In this document: positions 32,879-34,631 of the stretch, in pieces
How positions within the stretch are numbered: the stretch's first letter is position 1
How the letters are laid out: every line of letters starts with the position of its first letter
NCBI GenBank assembly: GCA_021771675.1
Contig: JAETOP010000027.1
Coordinates: forward strand, 1 to 34,631
DNA: 34,631 bases
Direction: 5' to 3'
DNA from: Oscillospiraceae bacterium
Lineage (GTDB): Bacteria; Bacillota_A; Clostridia; Oscillospirales; Oscillospiraceae
Program-made: the position numbers and the translations under genes
The notes under the pieces: generated by a model
What the model saw: the letters and a program-made list of their open reading frames with translations, nothing else
Database searches by the model: none
Told to the model about the DNA's origin: nothing

Positions 32879-33272
32879 GTTGGTTGCTATGGTGCGGGAG
32901 CACCCCAAAGGCTCCCCTGTGTAAGGGGAGCTGTCAGCGAAGCTGACTGAGGGACTGTGCGGTAAAATATCCTATATTTCTACCATGTCGGGCGAATACC
33001 GGAAGTGTTCGTCTACCGCTGCCTTGGTCCACTCTGCGATTATGGAAAAGGGCAGAGAATTGGGACATACCTTTCCATATCGGACTGTACAATCATTTTA
33101 GTGCCTGCTGTACAGTCCCTCAGTCACGGCTTACGCCGTGCCAGGAAAGCTGCGGCTTTCCCCGGTGGCGGCTCTGACAGTCCACTTACGCTGTCATTCA
33201 CTACCGCCACTGCGCTTCGCTTACCCCTTACACTTCGGGAGCCTTGGGTGCTCCCGCACCAGTGCAACCAAC
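32879..33272. mobile_element. MITE-like element with long terminal inverted repeats
   Basis: The left end, GTTGGTTGC then TGGTGCGGGAGCACC from 32879, is mirrored by the right end (GGTGCTCCCGCACC then GCAACCAAC, ending 33272). The mirror extends over about 45 bp, through AAGGCTCCC and GTGTAAGGGG. The interior has further short inverted segments (GACTGAGGGACTGT near 32948; ACAGTCCCTCAGTC near 33112) and no transposase gene, so it would depend on an enzyme from elsewhere. ORFs across it are not credible. It lies upstream of the CYTH gene. Confidence 0.7.
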
Positions 33273-33401
33273 CGGCCGATTCAAAACCGCAAGCTGGGCG
33301 GCGGAGTCATGACTCCGCCCTACGAAATATCCCGCCAAATCCCAATTTGCCGGTCAGTTGTAGAAAAACCATGGGCAGAAGCCCAAAAGGAGTACAGATT
33401 T

Positions 33402-33998
33402 ATGGGACGGGAATTTGAACTGAAATATATGGCATCGCCGGAGCAGCTGGCGGCGATTGAAGGCGCTTTTGAGGGCTTCCATACCATCCGGATGGAGACC
33501 ACCTATTACGATGCCCCCGACGGCATTCTCCGCCGACTCCGCTGGACCCTCCGGCGGCGGATGGAAAATGAAGTTTCTATTTGTACCCTCAAAACCACCC
33601 TGTTCGATGGCAGCCGGGGGGAGTGGGAAACGGAGTGCGGCGACATTCTGGCAGCCGTGCCCCAACTCATTGCCCTGGGTGCCCCCGGGGAGCTGACAGC
33701 CTATACCGCCGGGGGCGTCCGCCCCACCTGCGCCGCACGATTCACCCGGAAAGCGCTAACCCTCCCCGCCGGAAACGGCGCCGTAGAGCTGGCCCTGGAT
33801 CAGGGCGTCCTCCTGGGCGGAGGCAGGGAGCTTCCCTTTGCCGAGGTGGAGGTGGAGCTGAAACAGGGAACGGACAGCGACGCCCTTTCCTTTGCCCAGT
33901 CCCTGGCCCATCGCTTTGGCCTCACACCCCAGCCCGAAAGCAAGCTCCGCCGGGCGCTGAGCCTGGCGGAGGACGCAGAGAAAGAGGACGGAAAATGA
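33402..33998 (+). CDS. CYTH-domain (triphosphate tunnel) protein
   Basis: 198 residues from ATG 33402, with AAAAGGAG 9 nt upstream; the frame continues upstream through the repeat element without a start signal. The N-terminus has the CYTH ExExK motif (E4-F-E6-L-K8), then YYDAPDGILRRLRWTLRRR (basic beta strands lining the tunnel), EVEVELKQG and a C-terminal ESKLRRAL. CYTH enzymes hydrolyse inorganic triphosphate or thiamine triphosphate, or cyclise ATP; which applies here cannot be read. Its stop overlaps the start of the next gene (ATGA). Confidence 0.88.
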   Translation: MGREFELKYMASPEQLAAIEGAFEGFHTIRMETTYYDAPDGILRRLRWTLRRRMENEVSICTLKTTLFDGSRGEWETECGDILAAVPQLIALGAPGELTAYTAGGVRPTCAARFTRKALTLPAGNGAVELALDQGVLLGGGRELPFAEVEVELKQGTDSDALSFAQSLAHRFGLTPQPESKLRRALSLAEDAEKEDGK

Positions 33999-34348
33999 AC
34001 AGAGCGGAGCTGGAGCGTTATATCCTGGAAATCTATAGTACCCAGGGGGAACACCCCTGGGCGGATACGCCCGCAAACACCGTATTCCGGCACCGCCACA
34101 ACCGGAAATGGTTTGCCATTGTCATGGACATTCCCAGGGGAAAGCTGGGGCTCCATGGGGAGGGAATTCTTTCCGTGGTGAATGTCAAATGTGACATGCG
34201 GCTCATCGGCTCCTTCCGGGAAGCCCCGGGAATCTTCCCGGCCTACCACATGAGCAAAGCCCATTGGCTCACCGTCGCCCTGGACGGCAGCGCAGCAGAG
34301 GAAACCTTGAAATTTCTGCTGGATATGAGCTATGAGTTGACGAAGTGA
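33995..34348 (+). CDS. MmcQ/YjbR-family protein
   Basis: 117 residues from ATG 33995. The pattern NTVFRHRHNRKWFAIVMDI, VVNVKCDM and YHMSKAHWLTVALDG is that of the MmcQ/YjbR (DUF419) family, which has a CyaY-like fold and is thought to bind DNA. The 4-nt ATGA overlap with the CYTH gene indicates translational coupling. No biochemical role is established for the family. Confidence 0.88.
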   Translation: MNRAELERYILEIYSTQGEHPWADTPANTVFRHRHNRKWFAIVMDIPRGKLGLHGEGILSVVNVKCDMRLIGSFREAPGIFPAYHMSKAHWLTVALDGSAAEETLKFLLDMSYELTK

Positions 34349-34631
34349 GCGCAGCGCCGTCACATCGATTAAAAAATGATTTCGAGAGATGCTCACTTTG
34401 TTCGCATTCGATTGGATATTCATTTCCTCTTGTGCCGCAGCACATATCGAATGCTTTGCGTCTATCGGGTGCGGAGCACATATCGTTCATTCCATCAGGA
34501 ATGAATATCGAGATTTCATACTAATTCTTGATAAAAAGATTTAATCAGCAGCGTAGGGATATTGGCGCAAGACAAGGCAGAGGAACGCAAGCCATACTGT
34601 ATGTATGGCAAGTGACGATAACGCCGTATTG
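34349..34631. repeat. Non-coding repeat-rich DNA at the right edge
   Basis: It contains repeated motifs such as CACATATCG (twice) and opposed GGATATTCATT/AATGAATATC, then GATTTAATCAG (34540-34550) and the palindromic core ATACTGTATGTAT (34594-34606). That core is the reverse complement of the core of the element at 4260-4428. No credible gene. The element is cut by the window end. Confidence 0.4.

Overview
The window looks like a chromosomal piece of a gut-type Clostridia (Bacillota, probably an Oscillospiraceae/Ruminococcaceae relative). The grounds are an HrcA/CIRCE-controlled hrcA-grpE-dnaK-dnaJ cluster, a class B sortase with a Cna-like adhesin, a secreted GH10 xylanase, a GH13/GH133 alpha-glucan operon, a Hol_Tox-like small toxin, and many small palindromic repeats. 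No taxon can be proven from the sequence alone.

Region 1 (1-3,560) is a decayed accessory island, AT-richer than the rest. It holds structured non-coding DNA, a LysM relic, three plus-strand genes (a Zn-ribbon-like protein, an acidic coiled-coil protein and a 34-residue ORF) and, facing them on the minus strand, five tRNA genes (Glu-UUC, Gln-UUG, Cys-GCA, Glu-CUC, Phe-GAA), an XRE-like regulator, a 44-residue ORF and the 3' end of an rtcB RNA-ligase gene. Region 2 (3,560-7,080) is a xylan locus: an SGNH hydrolase flanked by inverted repeats, then a secreted GH10 xylanase with three CBM-like modules. Region 3 (7,290-8,840) holds a membrane diguanylate cyclase and an aberrant tRNA-Ala-like RNA gene with its own terminator. 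Region 4 (8,880-18,630, minus) is a 2,806-residue wall-anchored adhesin plus a class B sortase, transcribed from a consensus promoter through a long structured leader.

Region 5 (18,785-23,145, minus) is an alpha-glucan operon: debranching enzyme, two small genes of unknown role (one DUF4160) and an oligo-1,6-glucosidase. Region 6 (23,212-27,205, minus) is a tightly coupled operon of two M16 peptidase-like proteins, Lgt and a dCMP deaminase. Region 7 (27,289-27,620) is a candidate type I toxin-antitoxin cassette, with a 29-residue membrane peptide facing a convergent antisense RNA promoter. Region 8 (27,691-32,616, minus) is the heat-shock cluster behind two overlapping CIRCE elements. Region 9 (32,700-34,631) has a MITE-like element with long terminal inverted repeats, a CYTH-domain gene overlapping a MmcQ/YjbR gene, and more palindromic repeat DNA.

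The items most worth follow-up are the type I toxin cassette, the hairpin-extended tRNA-Ala-like RNA, the tRNA array beside an rtcB relic, the adhesin leader RNA, and the double CIRCE.
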